Shown: piece after piece, positions 1 through 7,399 of the stretch
How positions within the stretch are numbered: position 1 is the stretch's first letter
How the letters are laid out: each line of letters starts with the position of its first letter
NCBI GenBank assembly: GCA_910577365.1
Contig: CAJTMU010000004.1
Span: 1 to 64,000 of the forward strand
DNA length: 64,000 nucleotides
Direction: 5' to 3'
Origin: an uncultured Oscillospiraceae bacterium
Lineage (GTDB): Bacteria; Bacillota; Clostridia; Oscillospirales; Ruminococcaceae
Position numbers and translations under genes: made by a program
The notes under the pieces: model-generated
What the model saw: the letters and a program-made list of their open reading frames with translations, nothing else
The model's database searches: none
Told to the model about the DNA's origin: nothing

Positions 1-737
1 CAATATTCATTAAAAATAACAGGCATATCCTTGTCGGGTTCGGCAATACGCGGATTTTGCGCTTTCACAAGCTTGTCGCAAACTTCTTCAAGCGATTTTC
101 CCTCGGCAATTACCGCTTTAGGTGTTGTAAACTCTTCATGGGGTTCGACAGTTTTACACCAGTGTCCGAAATCATAATCGGCAAGTCCTCCGCATAGCGA
201 CAATGGTTCTTCCCAACGAAAAAGCTCTATCTGCCAGCTTGAAGCGCAGTAAAGCTGTACCCCTATAAATTTGTTTTCCGACGTGTTTTCAAGTACAATA
301 AACGGAAACCACTTCCGCACAGGCATAGACCCAAGCTGCCCGAATTTTTCAACGCGAACTGACGCGCCACACCATGCCTGCTCCATATTCATGTCAACAA
401 GCTTTTGGCTTATGAGTCTGCCCTCCGCACTCCAAAAGGAAGCCGCCCTGTGAATGACGTCGGCATGTATATCCTTTATTGCAAAAGACGACAGCATATC
501 AAGCGTGACCGCACTTTCACCGTTATTTTTAAAAACTGTGCGGCATTCCGTAACATCTCCCTTTTTAATATGCAAGCACTCAATATTGTTTCCAAAGTGT
601 TCAAAAACAGTTTTGTCCTCATCTTCAAACACCTTTTGACAGTTCTGTACCGAACCGCTTCCCGTCATTGTCATTCCGTTGGTAAATCCGCCGCCGAAGT
701 TTTCCAAACGGGTTTTAAATTCAGCGTAAAATTCCAT
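1..737 (-). CDS. Alpha-galactosidase, GH36 family, N-terminal part (C-terminus beyond the left edge)
   Basis: About 245 N-terminal residues are visible. They read as the beta-sandwich domain that precedes the catalytic barrel in GH36 enzymes. Recognisable stretches are VRKWFPFIVLEN, GVQLYCASSWQIELFRW and, at the very edge, MPVIFNEY, which is the family's entry into the barrel. The catalytic aspartates lie outside the window, so activity cannot be judged. The family hydrolyses terminal alpha-1,6-galactose from melibiose, raffinose and galactomannan; no signal peptide is seen, so it is probably cytoplasmic. The ATG at 737 follows a strong GAGGAGG site. An AraC-type gene lies directly upstream in the same orientation and is the probable regulator. 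Confidence 0.8.
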   Translation of the reverse strand, partial: MEFYAEFKTRLENFGGGFTNGMTMTGSGSVQNCQKVFEDEDKTVFEHFGNNIECLHIKKGDVTECRTVFKNNGESAVTLDMLSSFAIKDIHADVIHRAASFWSAEGRLISQKLVDMNMEQAWCGASVRVEKFGQLGSMPVRKWFPFIVLENTSENKFIGVQLYCASSWQIELFRWEEPLSLCGGLADYDFGHWCKTVEPHEEFTTPKAVIAEGKSLEEVCDKLVKAQNPRIAEPDKDMPVIFNEY

Positions 738-784
738 ATTATTCCTCCTCCGCAATAATTCTGCACAATTTTTTGTTTAAAAAT

Positions 785-849
785 ATTATATTATTTCGCA
801 GGAAATATTACAAGAGCATTAAGCGACCTGTTTTTTAAATATATGTCGC
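785..849 (-). promoter_or_regulatory. Promoter of the GH36 gene with upstream inverted GCGAC half-sites
   Basis: On the minus strand, TTGTAA (808-813) and TATAAT (785-790) are separated by 17 bases. Just upstream lie GCGAC (823-827) and GTCGC (845-849) in inverted orientation. The longer form ATATGTCGCAT recurs at the araC-type promoter. The position directly upstream of -35 fits an AraC-type activator site. That the neighbouring AraC protein binds here is inference. Confidence 0.6.
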
Positions 850-853
850 ATTA

Positions 854-1699
854 TCATAATTTTTGTTTGCTTTTTCTATATCTGCTGGGAGAAATATTGT
901 AATATTTTTTAAAAGCGGCGGTAAAATATTCCCGAGACGAATATCCGAGCTGTTCAGAAACGTCAGCAAGACTTAAAGCCTCGTCCTCCAAAAGTATCAC
1001 CGCAGCAGACATTTTTGCTTCGGTTTTCTTTTCTCCGAAGCTGCTTCCGTAGTATTTTTTTATTACCCGCTGGGTCTGCCTTTCGCTTAATCCAAGCTGC
1101 CTTGAAAGCTTACCCAAGGACGCTGTTTTGTATTCGTACAAAAAATATTCCTCAATTATTATACTTGCTCTTTCGGAAACAGCTGGTGACGGTTCGCTCG
1201 TCAGCTTTGAGTCCTTAATGTAATTACGGGCGATAGAAATAACTATTTGGGCAGTCAGCAGTTCTGCCATATTAAGATAGCCATCAAAGCGATTATCAAG
1301 CTCGTAAAAAAGCTTTTGGAACAGCGGCAAAAGCCGCTGTTCGTCCTGACCTATCCAGAATTTTTCGGATAAAAATTTTAGAATAATATCGGCGTATTTT
1401 TCCTTTTCGTCCTCGTCGGTATGCAAATAAAGGCACCATTCAAGCATCGGAGAGCTTGGGTTGGTCATTTGCGAATGGGGCAACAGCGGTCCGGTTACAA
1501 AAAGTGTGTTAGGTGTGACCGCGTATTCCTGCCCATCAGCGTTAAGTGTACCGTACCCATCTGAAATATAATGTATTTCGTAGCAGTTTATCCCGTGGCT
1601 GTGAAGAGGGACATTATGTATTATTGAAGAACAGATCAAATTTACGGCATGGAAACAGAAGCCCCCCACACTAAACCGGATATCTAAATTATTATGCAT
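854..1699 (-). CDS. AraC family transcriptional regulator
   Basis: A 281-residue protein. Residues about 25-95 look like a cupin ligand-binding domain (HSHGINCYEIHYISDG, then VTGPLLPHSQ). Residues about 185-280 carry the two helix-turn-helix motifs of AraC/XylS, the second ending EYFTAAFKKYYNISPSRYR, which is the family signature. It is transcribed towards the GH36 gene with its own promoter and probably activates it in response to an alpha-galactoside. The start follows AAGGTGG. Family assignment is secure; the inducer and target are inferred from position and from the shared GCGAC motif in both promoters. Confidence 0.9.
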   Translation of the reverse strand: MHNNLDIRFSVGGFCFHAVNLICSSIIHNVPLHSHGINCYEIHYISDGYGTLNADGQEYAVTPNTLFVTGPLLPHSQMTNPSSPMLEWCLYLHTDEDEKEKYADIILKFLSEKFWIGQDEQRLLPLFQKLFYELDNRFDGYLNMAELLTAQIVISIARNYIKDSKLTSEPSPAVSERASIIIEEYFLYEYKTASLGKLSRQLGLSERQTQRVIKKYYGSSFGEKKTEAKMSAAVILLEDEALSLADVSEQLGYSSREYFTAAFKKYYNISPSRYRKSKQKL

Positions 1700-1723
1700 T
1701 GTGAAAATTCCACCTTAACTTTA

Positions 1724-1778
1724 GAATATGCGACATATGCTTTGGCTTAATTATACATTATAAAATAATAAATGTCAA
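1724..1778 (-). promoter_or_regulatory. Consensus promoter of the araC-type gene with an ATATGCGACATAT site
   Basis: TTGACA (1773-1778) and TATAAT (1750-1755) are both perfect with a 17-base spacer. Downstream of the predicted start of transcription lies AATATGCGACATATG (about 1725-1739), matching the site upstream of the GH36 promoter. A site downstream of +1 would suit autorepression. Confidence 0.7.
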
Positions 1779-1910
1779 TCGGTGCAAAAAACGAAGGCGC
1801 AAATGCCGATTTTAAGTAAGCATTGTTCATAAATTAAGCAGCGTGAGGGTTATAGTCCTTTTTCATATCGAAAATATTTACGAAGCATGAAAACTGTTTT
1901 CACAAGATTT

Positions 1911-1948
1911 ATGCCCGCAAATGGCTTACCCAAGCCGTTTGCGGGCAT
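1911..1948 (-). terminator. Long hairpin downstream of tRNA-Gln
   Basis: ATGCCCGCAAA pairs with TTTGCGGGCAT, continued inward by GGCTT with AAGCC, giving a stem of about 16 bp with one mismatch. It lies about 24 bases past the tRNA 3' end in transcription order. There is no long U tract, so it may also be a processing or RNA-stability element. Confidence 0.5.
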
Positions 1949-1971
1949 AATATCTTTTCGCAGTACTTATA

Positions 1972-2047
1972 TGGTTGGGGCGGAAGGATTTGAACCCTCG
2001 GAATGGTGGAGTCAGAGTCCACTGCCTTACCGCTTGGCGACGCCCCA
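1972..2047 (-). tRNA. tRNA-Gln (anticodon CUG)
   Basis: The minus strand folds as a full cloverleaf. The acceptor stem is TGGGGCG with CGCCCCA. The D arm is GCCAAGCGGTAAGGC. The anticodon stem GTGGA/TCCAC encloses loop CTCTGAC, giving anticodon CTG. The T loop is GGTTCAAATCC. The discriminator is A and a CCA end is encoded at 1972-1974. UGGGG-starting acceptors are typical of Firmicute tRNA-Gln. Confidence 0.93.
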
Positions 2048-2063
2048 ATAATCAACGAATGTA

Positions 2064-2092
2064 ATTATATCACATTTTTTTCGTCTTGTCAA
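2064..2092 (-). promoter_or_regulatory. Perfect consensus promoter for tRNA-Gln
   Basis: TTGACA (2087-2092), 17 bases, TATAAT (2064-2069). Immediately upstream is an A/T-rich stretch containing AAAAAGCACTTGA, which recurs upstream of the secG promoter and may act as an UP-like element. Confidence 0.8.
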
Positions 2093-2179
2093 GTGCTTTT
2101 TGAAATATTTTCATTTTTTTCAAACAAAATTGCACCAAATAAGCGGCAAAAATATTATTTGCGGTATAAACCCGATTAT

Positions 2180-2380
2180 TCATTTAAATTTAAAAAATTT
2201 CTGCACCCAGCTACTCCACCCGACACAGCTTTCTCTTCAAAGTTTTTTGCAAACAGCAGCGTAATGCTTCAAGCTTCAACACAAATGTTGCGTAAAGCCA
2301 TGCAAAACAAACTGAATAAGGCTTTTTCGAATAATTTCCCGTGTCAAAATTTCGTTGCATTATCTTTTTCTACAAGCTGA
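2180..2380 (+). repeat. Dispersed intergenic repeat, diverged copy (right end clear)
   Basis: The right half, AATAATTTCCCGTGTC followed by TCGTTGCATTATC and TTTTTCTACAAGCTGA (ending 2380), matches the right end of the copies at 19.8 and 29.6 kb. The left end has TTTAAATTTAAAAAATTTC but no clear terminal repeat. It lies between the tRNA promoter and the folA promoter. Confidence 0.5.
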
Positions 2381-2388
2381 AATGAGTG

Positions 2389-2417
2389 TTTACTTTTTTT
2401 AAAACATGTGCTATAAT
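2389..2417 (+). promoter_or_regulatory. Promoter of folA
   Basis: TTTACT (2389-2394), 17 bases, TATAAT (2412-2417). The leader is about 85 bases, with ribosome binding site AAGGGGA before the ATG at 2509. Confidence 0.6.
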
Positions 2418-2508
2418 TAAAATAGCTAAGATAGCGGCTCAAAAAACGCTGACAGGCAAGAGCGAGTTACCATCGGAAAATCTAAAAAGATTTAAGGGGA
2501 AATTAAAA

Positions 2509-2994
2509 ATGACGATAATACTTGTGGCGGACAACGACTGGGCAATAGGCAAAAATGGCGGTCTTTTGACAAATCTTCCTGCGGATATGAAACATTTCCG
2601 CGAAACAACTGCGGGAAGCACAGTGGTTATGGGCAGAAAGACATACGAAAGCTTCCCGAAGCGACCTCTGCCTAACAGGGAGAACTGTGTAATTTCCCGT
2701 ACCGTAAGTGAATTTGAGGGAGCCAAAACATTCAGGTCGGTGGAAAGCTTTCTTGAATACGCCTCGTCTATTAGTGGTGAGATTTACGTTATAGGGGGCG
2801 GAGAAATATACGCACAGCTGCTTCCCTACTGTGACCGCGCCATTATAACACGTGTATATGAATGCTTCGGCGGCGATACATTCTTCGCGGATATTGACGG
2901 AATGTCCGAATGGGAGCCTGACGAAGCAAGCCCCGTAATTGAAACCGACTGCCACAATATACGGTTTATACATTATCGGAGGCGAACAGAATGA
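2509..2994 (+). CDS. folA: Dihydrofolate reductase
   Basis: A protein of 161 residues, the normal DHFR length. It reduces dihydrofolate to tetrahydrofolate with NADPH. Visible landmarks: the N-terminal strand TIILVADNDWAIGKNGGL, the substrate acid in LPADMKHFRETT, the NADPH-binding VVMGRKTYESFP and VIGGGEIYAQLLP. The start at 2509 is chosen because AAGGGGA sits 9 bases upstream; a longer open frame to 2386 lacks a site. It overlaps the next gene by 4 bases (ATGA), suggesting translational coupling. folD, another folate gene, is at 38 kb. Confidence 0.95.
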   Translation: MTIILVADNDWAIGKNGGLLTNLPADMKHFRETTAGSTVVMGRKTYESFPKRPLPNRENCVISRTVSEFEGAKTFRSVESFLEYASSISGEIYVIGGGEIYAQLLPYCDRAIITRVYECFGGDTFFADIDGMSEWEPDEASPVIETDCHNIRFIHYRRRTE

Positions 2995-3335
2995 CAAAAG
3001 AACAATTTCTTGATTTTTGCCGCGGAATTGACGGGGCGGAAACCGACCAACCATTTAATGATGATTTTAAAACATGGGTCTGCCGACACGTCGATTCACG
3101 CAAGTGGTTCGCTGCCGTTATGGAGCTTGATGGAAAAAGCTTTGCAAACCTCAAATGCGACCCGCTTGAAGCAGATTTTCTGAGAAAAGCGTTTAAGGGG
3201 ATAATTCCCGCTTATCACATGAATAAGGTGCATTGGAACACAGTATATCTGGATTCGGATGTGCCCAACGAAGAAATACAGCGCATGACGCTAAACAGCT
3301 TTGAGCTGACCGCCGGCAAAAAGAAAACAAGGTAA
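2991..3335 (+). CDS. MmcQ/YjbR family protein
   Basis: A protein of 114 residues matching the MmcQ/YjbR family. It has an N-terminal CRGIDGAETDQPFND, a central FAAVMELDGKSFANLKCDP and the C-terminal HWNTVYLDSDVPNEEIQ. These small CyaY-like proteins have a double-wing fold and are annotated as DNA-binding, but no function is well established. It is coupled to folA by a 4-base overlap; the link to folate metabolism is unknown. Confidence 0.85.
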   Translation: MTKEQFLDFCRGIDGAETDQPFNDDFKTWVCRHVDSRKWFAAVMELDGKSFANLKCDPLEADFLRKAFKGIIPAYHMNKVHWNTVYLDSDVPNEEIQRMTLNSFELTAGKKKTR

Positions 3336-3542
3336 CAGCGAAAACGGACAAGCTTTTCGGTATGGCGTAAAAATCGGGTAAAAAAGACATAAAAAAGCGG
3401 CGGGTATCAACAGAGCGGTAAATAAAAAAGTTTAAGTTTGCCTCTTACAACGGTGCGGGTTTCCGATAGATATGTGAAGTGAGCGCAGCAAACGGAGTAC
3501 GCTTTTTGAAATTTTAAAAATTAAAATTAATAAGGAGAAAAT

Positions 3543-4214
3543 ATGGGTTTTACACAGGGAACGATAGACTTTTTGTTTGAAAACAGACTGCACGACAGCC
3601 GCGAATGGTTTGGTGAGCACAAGCAGGACTACAAGGCGCTTGTAACCGAGCCGCTGGGTGAGCTGGTGACAGAGCTTGCTCCCATAATGGCAAAGATAGA
3701 CAAGATGATAATCTGCGACCCTAAGCGGATATCCAGAATATACCGCGACGCGAGATACGCAAAAGATTCGGTGTTCCGCGACGAGGTGTGGTATACATTC
3801 GCGAGAGAGCGTCCAAATGCATGGGCGGGACACCCGGGCTACTATTTTTCGGTTGGAGCGGGCGGAATAAGTTACGGCTGCGGCTACTACTGCGCGGACG
3901 GCAGCGTAAAGGAAGCTCTCCGACGAATGATAATAGAGGATAATCCCGTTTATACTGCGGCCTACGAGGCATTAAGGGGACAGAGGACCTTTAAAATGTA
4001 CGGGGAGCTTTACAAGAAAAATCACTTCCCCGAGCAGCCCGCGGAAAAGTGCGAATGGCTCAACAGAAAGGAATACGGCGTGAGCTTTTTCACCAACGAC
4101 CCCGCGGTAATGTTCTCGGACAAGCTGATACAGAAAGTAGGTAGGGATTTCAGAAAGGTAGCGCCATTTTATGATTTCTGCATGAGGGCGCACGAGCTTG
4201 CGGAGCAGACTTAG
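3543..4214 (+). CDS. DUF2461 domain protein
   Basis: A 223-residue protein spanning the whole DUF2461 family. Landmarks are the start FTQGTIDFLFENRLHDSREWF, RISRIYRDARYAKD, and the glycine/tyrosine-rich core YYFSVGAGGISYGCGYYCADG. The family is widespread in bacteria and has no established function. The start ATG follows AAGGAGA by six bases. It is cytoplasmic, with no signal or membrane segment. The 200 bases upstream hold no clear promoter. Confidence 0.85.
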   Translation: MGFTQGTIDFLFENRLHDSREWFGEHKQDYKALVTEPLGELVTELAPIMAKIDKMIICDPKRISRIYRDARYAKDSVFRDEVWYTFARERPNAWAGHPGYYFSVGAGGISYGCGYYCADGSVKEALRRMIIEDNPVYTAAYEALRGQRTFKMYGELYKKNHFPEQPAEKCEWLNRKEYGVSFFTNDPAVMFSDKLIQKVGRDFRKVAPFYDFCMRAHELAEQT

Positions 4215-4286
4215 CAATGGTATAATTAAGCTAATAGCTTAAAGGAACGCGGAAAAATCCGGAGAAAAACAGAAAAAGGAGCACAA

Positions 4287-4952
4287 ATGATAAGCTGTGT
4301 GATATGGGACTGGAACGGCACTTTGCTGGACGACGTGGACGTAAGCATAGAAGCCATGAACCGCGTGCTTGAAAGGTACGGTCTGGAAAGGCTTAATAAA
4401 GAACGCTACCGCGAAATATTCCGATTTCCCGTTAGGGATTACTATGAGCTGGCGGGTTTTGACTTCGGCAAGGTCGATTTTGAAAAGCCAGCCTTGGAAT
4501 TTATTGAGGAATACTATTCGCTGGTCGGGGCGGCGGGATTGTCGCACGGAGCGCTTGAAGCTGTTACCCGCCTCTCAGAAAGCAGTATTCGGCAGGTGAT
4601 ACTTTCCGCCTCGGAGCGGAAGAGTCTTATAGGGCAAGTCAGGCGTCTGGGGATAGAGGGGCGATTCACGGATATCCTTGGTATCAACAACCATTTTGCC
4701 GCAAGCAAGGCAGAACTTGCTTTAAAATGGATATCCGACAATAATTTGGATAAAAATAATACGGTATTTATAGGAGATACCACGCACGACTTCGAGACAG
4801 CAAGCGCGGCAGGCTGTCCGTGCGTTCTGGTTTCAAGCGGACACCAGAACGCAGATGCGTTGAGGGCGGTATCAACGAACATCGCGCGGGATATCACCGA
4901 AGCGGCACAAATGGTTCTGAAACTTGCGGAGGGGGAAGCCGTAAAAATTTAA
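4287..4952 (+). CDS. HAD superfamily hydrolase, phosphoglycolate phosphatase-like
   Basis: A 221-residue HAD hydrolase. Motif I is WDWNGTLLDD, with the nucleophile Asp8; the usual second Asp is Asn, as is common in this DWNGT subgroup. A helical cap follows, then motif II (LSAS), a lysine-bearing motif III region (ASKAELALKW) and motif IV IGDTTHDFETASAAGC. It probably dephosphorylates a small phosphometabolite. The substrate cannot be read from the sequence. It starts after AAAAAGGAG. Confidence 0.85.
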   Translation: MISCVIWDWNGTLLDDVDVSIEAMNRVLERYGLERLNKERYREIFRFPVRDYYELAGFDFGKVDFEKPALEFIEEYYSLVGAAGLSHGALEAVTRLSESSIRQVILSASERKSLIGQVRRLGIEGRFTDILGINNHFAASKAELALKWISDNNLDKNNTVFIGDTTHDFETASAAGCPCVLVSSGHQNADALRAVSTNIARDITEAAQMVLKLAEGEAVKI

Positions 4953-5083
4953 AGGCTGAACGATAGCGATTAAAAACTAACATGTAGCGGATTATTTAAA
5001 TTTAGATTATTTGCGCGGGCGGTTCATGGTTCTCGGTCTTTAAGACCCTTTGTTTGTTTTTGCGAAGCTATTTAATACATACC

Positions 5084-5112
5084 TTGACAATATGACTTGA
5101 TTGTGGTAAAAT
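5084..5112 (+). promoter_or_regulatory. Promoter of sufC-sufB
   Basis: TTGACA (5084-5089), exactly 17 bases, TAAAAT (5107-5112). The transcript would have a leader of about 300 bases containing a TGCTGTC/GACAGCA hairpin (about 5130-5155) and then an intergenic repeat copy. The rest of the 468-base gap before 5084 shows only A/T-rich sequence with no gene. Confidence 0.7.
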
Positions 5113-5192
5113 ATATATCGGAAAATCCTGCTGTCTCATATATGACGACAGCAACATATACATCGGGCAGTAAAGGGCGTTGAAAACCAATG

Positions 5193-5408
5193 TCAGCCTG
5201 TATACAAAGTATTGCTCTCATCTGAATTTTTTTAATTTATTTGAAGAGAAGAGAATAATTTTAAAGAATTTCAAAATCCCTGCAAGCACTCGCCGTTCGT
5301 ATTGCTCACTTCGCGCGATTGCGGGAATCGGTCAAAATTTGCAGAGCAAATTTTGACACTTTTTGAGATTCGGCTGCACCCATATTACGTTGCAGTAACT
5401 TTTTAATA
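5193..5408 (+). repeat. Dispersed intergenic repeat, copy in the sufC leader
   Basis: It begins TCAGCCTGTATACAAAGTA and ends CATATTACGTTGCAGTAAC TTTTTAATAGG, matching both ends of the copies at 19.8 and 38.0 kb, although the last terminal bases are degraded. An internal inverted repeat TCAAAATTTGC/GCAAATTTTGA lies at about 5333-5356. The copy sits inside the predicted 5' leader and so would be transcribed. Confidence 0.65.
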
Positions 5409-5420
5409 GGGGGTTCTGTT

Positions 5421-6146
5421 TTGCTTGAATTAAAAGACCTGACATGGCGCTCGCCGGAAGGCGAGGGCATTATAAACGGTATAAGCATTAAAACCGACAG
5501 CAGGCTGGTAGTGATAACCGGACCGAACGGCGGCGGAAAAACCACATTGGCAAAGCTTATAGCGGGAGTTGAAACACCAGAGAGCGGCAGCATACTGCTG
5601 GATGGCGAGGATATAACAAAGCTGGATATAACGCAGAGAGCCAAGCGAGGCATCGCCTACGCTTTTCAGCAGCCCGTGCGCTTCAAGGGGCTTACGGTAA
5701 GAGACCTGCTGGAGTTGGCAGCAGGTGAAAAGCTTAACGAAACGGATTTGTGCCGCCTGCTCAGCCGCGTGGGTCTGTGCGCGGAGGAATATATCGACCG
5801 AGAAATGAACGGATCGCTCTCGGGCGGCGAGGCTAAGCGCATTGAAATTGCCACGGTGCTTGCGCGGAACGCGAAGCTGTCTGTGTTCGACGAACCCGAG
5901 GCGGGAATTGACTTATGGAGTTTCACGCGTCTGGTGGAGACGTTTGAGGAGATACGTTCGGGCAGCGATGGAAAGCTTGTGGTAATATCCCATCAGGAGA
6001 GGATTTTATCAATTGCCGATGAAATAATTGTTGTGGCGGACGGCAGGGTACGCACAGCGGGCGCGAGAGAGGACGTTCTTCCCGCGCTGCTTAAGGGAGA
6101 ATGCGCCGCCTGCGACTGTCCTAAAAAGAACGGGGGTGTATGCTGA
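5421..6146 (+). CDS. sufC: SufC-type Fe-S cluster assembly ATPase
   Basis: A 241-residue ABC ATPase. Walker A is GPNGGGKTT (residues 34-42), then the Q-loop, the signature LSGGEAKRIEIA and Walker B with the SufC-typical DEPEAGIDLWSF. It drives Fe-S scaffold assembly together with the SufB/D-like protein encoded next. The start is TTG after AGGGGG. The last 16 residues carry four cysteines (CAACDC then a final C), unusual for SufC. The genes overlap by 7 bases, or touch if the second ATG of sufB is used. With only these two genes this is the minimal SUF (SmsCB-like) arrangement, typical of anaerobic archaea and Clostridia. Confidence 0.88.
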   Translation: MLELKDLTWRSPEGEGIINGISIKTDSRLVVITGPNGGGKTTLAKLIAGVETPESGSILLDGEDITKLDITQRAKRGIAYAFQQPVRFKGLTVRDLLELAAGEKLNETDLCRLLSRVGLCAEEYIDREMNGSLSGGEAKRIEIATVLARNAKLSVFDEPEAGIDLWSFTRLVETFEEIRSGSDGKLVVISHQERILSIADEIIVVADGRVRTAGAREDVLPALLKGECAACDCPKKNGGVC

Positions 6147-7090
6147 TGGAGCTGCCGGAGCTTAATTTTAACGGTATAAGCGCGGATATGCTTAAGGTGA
6201 TATCGGATTACGACGGGATAAGCGGCTTCAAGGGCGCGTACAATATTCGCGAGGACGGTCAATGCGCGGGACGTATGTCATCGGAGAATATCGAGATAAC
6301 CTCCAAAACGGATAATCCCGGGATTGATATAAGGGTAAAGCCGTTTACAAAGGGAGAGACAGTATTTATTCCCGCCTGCGTAACTCACAGCGGCGTTGAG
6401 GACTTGGTCTACAACGATTTCTACATCGGAGAGGGAGCAGACGTTATCGTGGTGGCGGGCTGCGGAGTGCACAACGACGGGGAGGAACAGGCGCGGCACA
6501 ACGGCATACACCGCTTTTTCCTGGATAAGGGCGCAAAGGTGCTCTACAAGGAAAAACACGTCGCGACGGGAAACGGCGGCGGGCTTAAGAAAATCGACCC
6601 AGTGACTGACTGCTTTCTTAAAGAGGGCGCTACACTGGAGATGGACACGATACAGCTTGGCGGGGTGGACTATTCTGACAGAAAAACGTCCGCCATACTG
6701 GACAGCGGAGCTAAAATTATCGTAAGAGAACGTATACTTACCGATAACTCAGAGGAAGCGATATCGCGGTTCGACGTAAAGCTTAATGGTGAGGACAGCG
6801 GAGTGGACCTTGTTTCACGCTCAGTAGCGAAAGGAAGCTCTCATCAGGCGTTTTACTCGGTTATAGAGGGCAATAACCGCTGCACTGGGCATTCCGCGTG
6901 CGACGCCATTCTTTCCGGAAACGGCAGAGTGGACGCTCAGCCTGCCCTTAATGCTTCCCATGTCGATGCGGAGCTTATCCACGAGGCGGCGATTGGAAAG
7001 ATAGCGGGAGAGCAGATACTGAAGCTGTGCAGCCTTGGGTTAACACGCGAAGAGGCGGAGGAAAAAATTGTTCAGGGTTTTTTAAAATAA
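6140..7090 (+). CDS. SufB/SufD-like Fe-S scaffold protein
   Basis: A 316-residue SufB/D core beta-helix protein, shorter than the 420-480 residues of full SufB or SufD. Landmarks: NDFYIGEGADVIVVAGCGVHNDGEEQARHNG, the C-terminal SRSVAKGSSHQAFYSVIEGNNRCTGHSACDAI, and HVDAELIHEAAIGKIAGEQI, the typical scaffold end (Cys, His and Glu candidates for cluster ligation). It likely forms a homodimer in a SufB2C2-like complex. The start could be the ATG at 6140 or at 6146; the GGGGG site favours 6146 by spacing. It is followed by a terminator-like hairpin. Confidence 0.87.
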   Translation: MLMELPELNFNGISADMLKVISDYDGISGFKGAYNIREDGQCAGRMSSENIEITSKTDNPGIDIRVKPFTKGETVFIPACVTHSGVEDLVYNDFYIGEGADVIVVAGCGVHNDGEEQARHNGIHRFFLDKGAKVLYKEKHVATGNGGGLKKIDPVTDCFLKEGATLEMDTIQLGGVDYSDRKTSAILDSGAKIIVRERILTDNSEEAISRFDVKLNGEDSGVDLVSRSVAKGSSHQAFYSVIEGNNRCTGHSACDAILSGNGRVDAQPALNASHVDAELIHEAAIGKIAGEQILKLCSLGLTREEAEEKIVQGFLK

Positions 7091-7095
7091 CTTGC

Positions 7096-7132
7096 AGCGG
7101 CTTAACAGCGGGAATTACCTGCGTAAGCCGCT
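7096..7132 (+). terminator. Hairpin after sufB
   Basis: AGCGGCTTA (7096-7104) pairs perfectly with TAAGCCGCT (7124-7132), followed by the weak tract TTGTG. It lies 6 bases past the sufB stop. Confidence 0.5.
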
Positions 7133-7255
7133 TTGTGTCGGTCTTGGGCGGATAGTCGGTGCATATAAAGCTAATCGACGCTTATTGATTTTTTTGCCTG
7201 ACGATAACCGACTTGTTAGGGAGAGAAATTTTCCACTATTTTTTACTCAGAGATA

Positions 7256-7284
7256 TTGACATTCGGGATGATTTGTGGTATTCT
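7256..7284 (+). promoter_or_regulatory. Promoter of the chemoreceptor gene
   Basis: TTGACA (7256-7261), 17 bases, TATTCT (7279-7284). The leader of about 105 bases carries a GCGCCG/CGGCGC hairpin and an 11-codon reading frame with its own strong ribosome binding site. Confidence 0.65.
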
Positions 7285-7363
7285 AATATTAACAGCGCCG
7301 TTTCAAAAGGAATCAGCGGCGCAGGGTTTTGTGGTAACGATTACTCCGCTCGGGAGGAATATC

Positions 7364-7399
7364 ATGCAAAATACAACAAAAGAAAAGGTGGATAGGTGA
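7364..7399 (+). CDS. Putative leader peptide MQNTTKEKVDR
   Basis: An 11-codon frame starts 7 bases after GGGAGGA, the best ribosome binding site in this leader. Its stop TGA (7397-7399) overlaps the GTG start of the chemoreceptor (GTGA at 7396-7399), as in translationally coupled pairs. Whether the peptide matters or only feeds ribosomes into the receptor start is unknown. Confidence 0.4.
   Translation: MQNTTKEKVDR

Noticed and set aside
7285..7363. c-di-GMP riboswitch before the chemoreceptor
   Set aside because: Chemoreceptor genes often carry one, but the conserved GEMM segments and tetraloop are not present.
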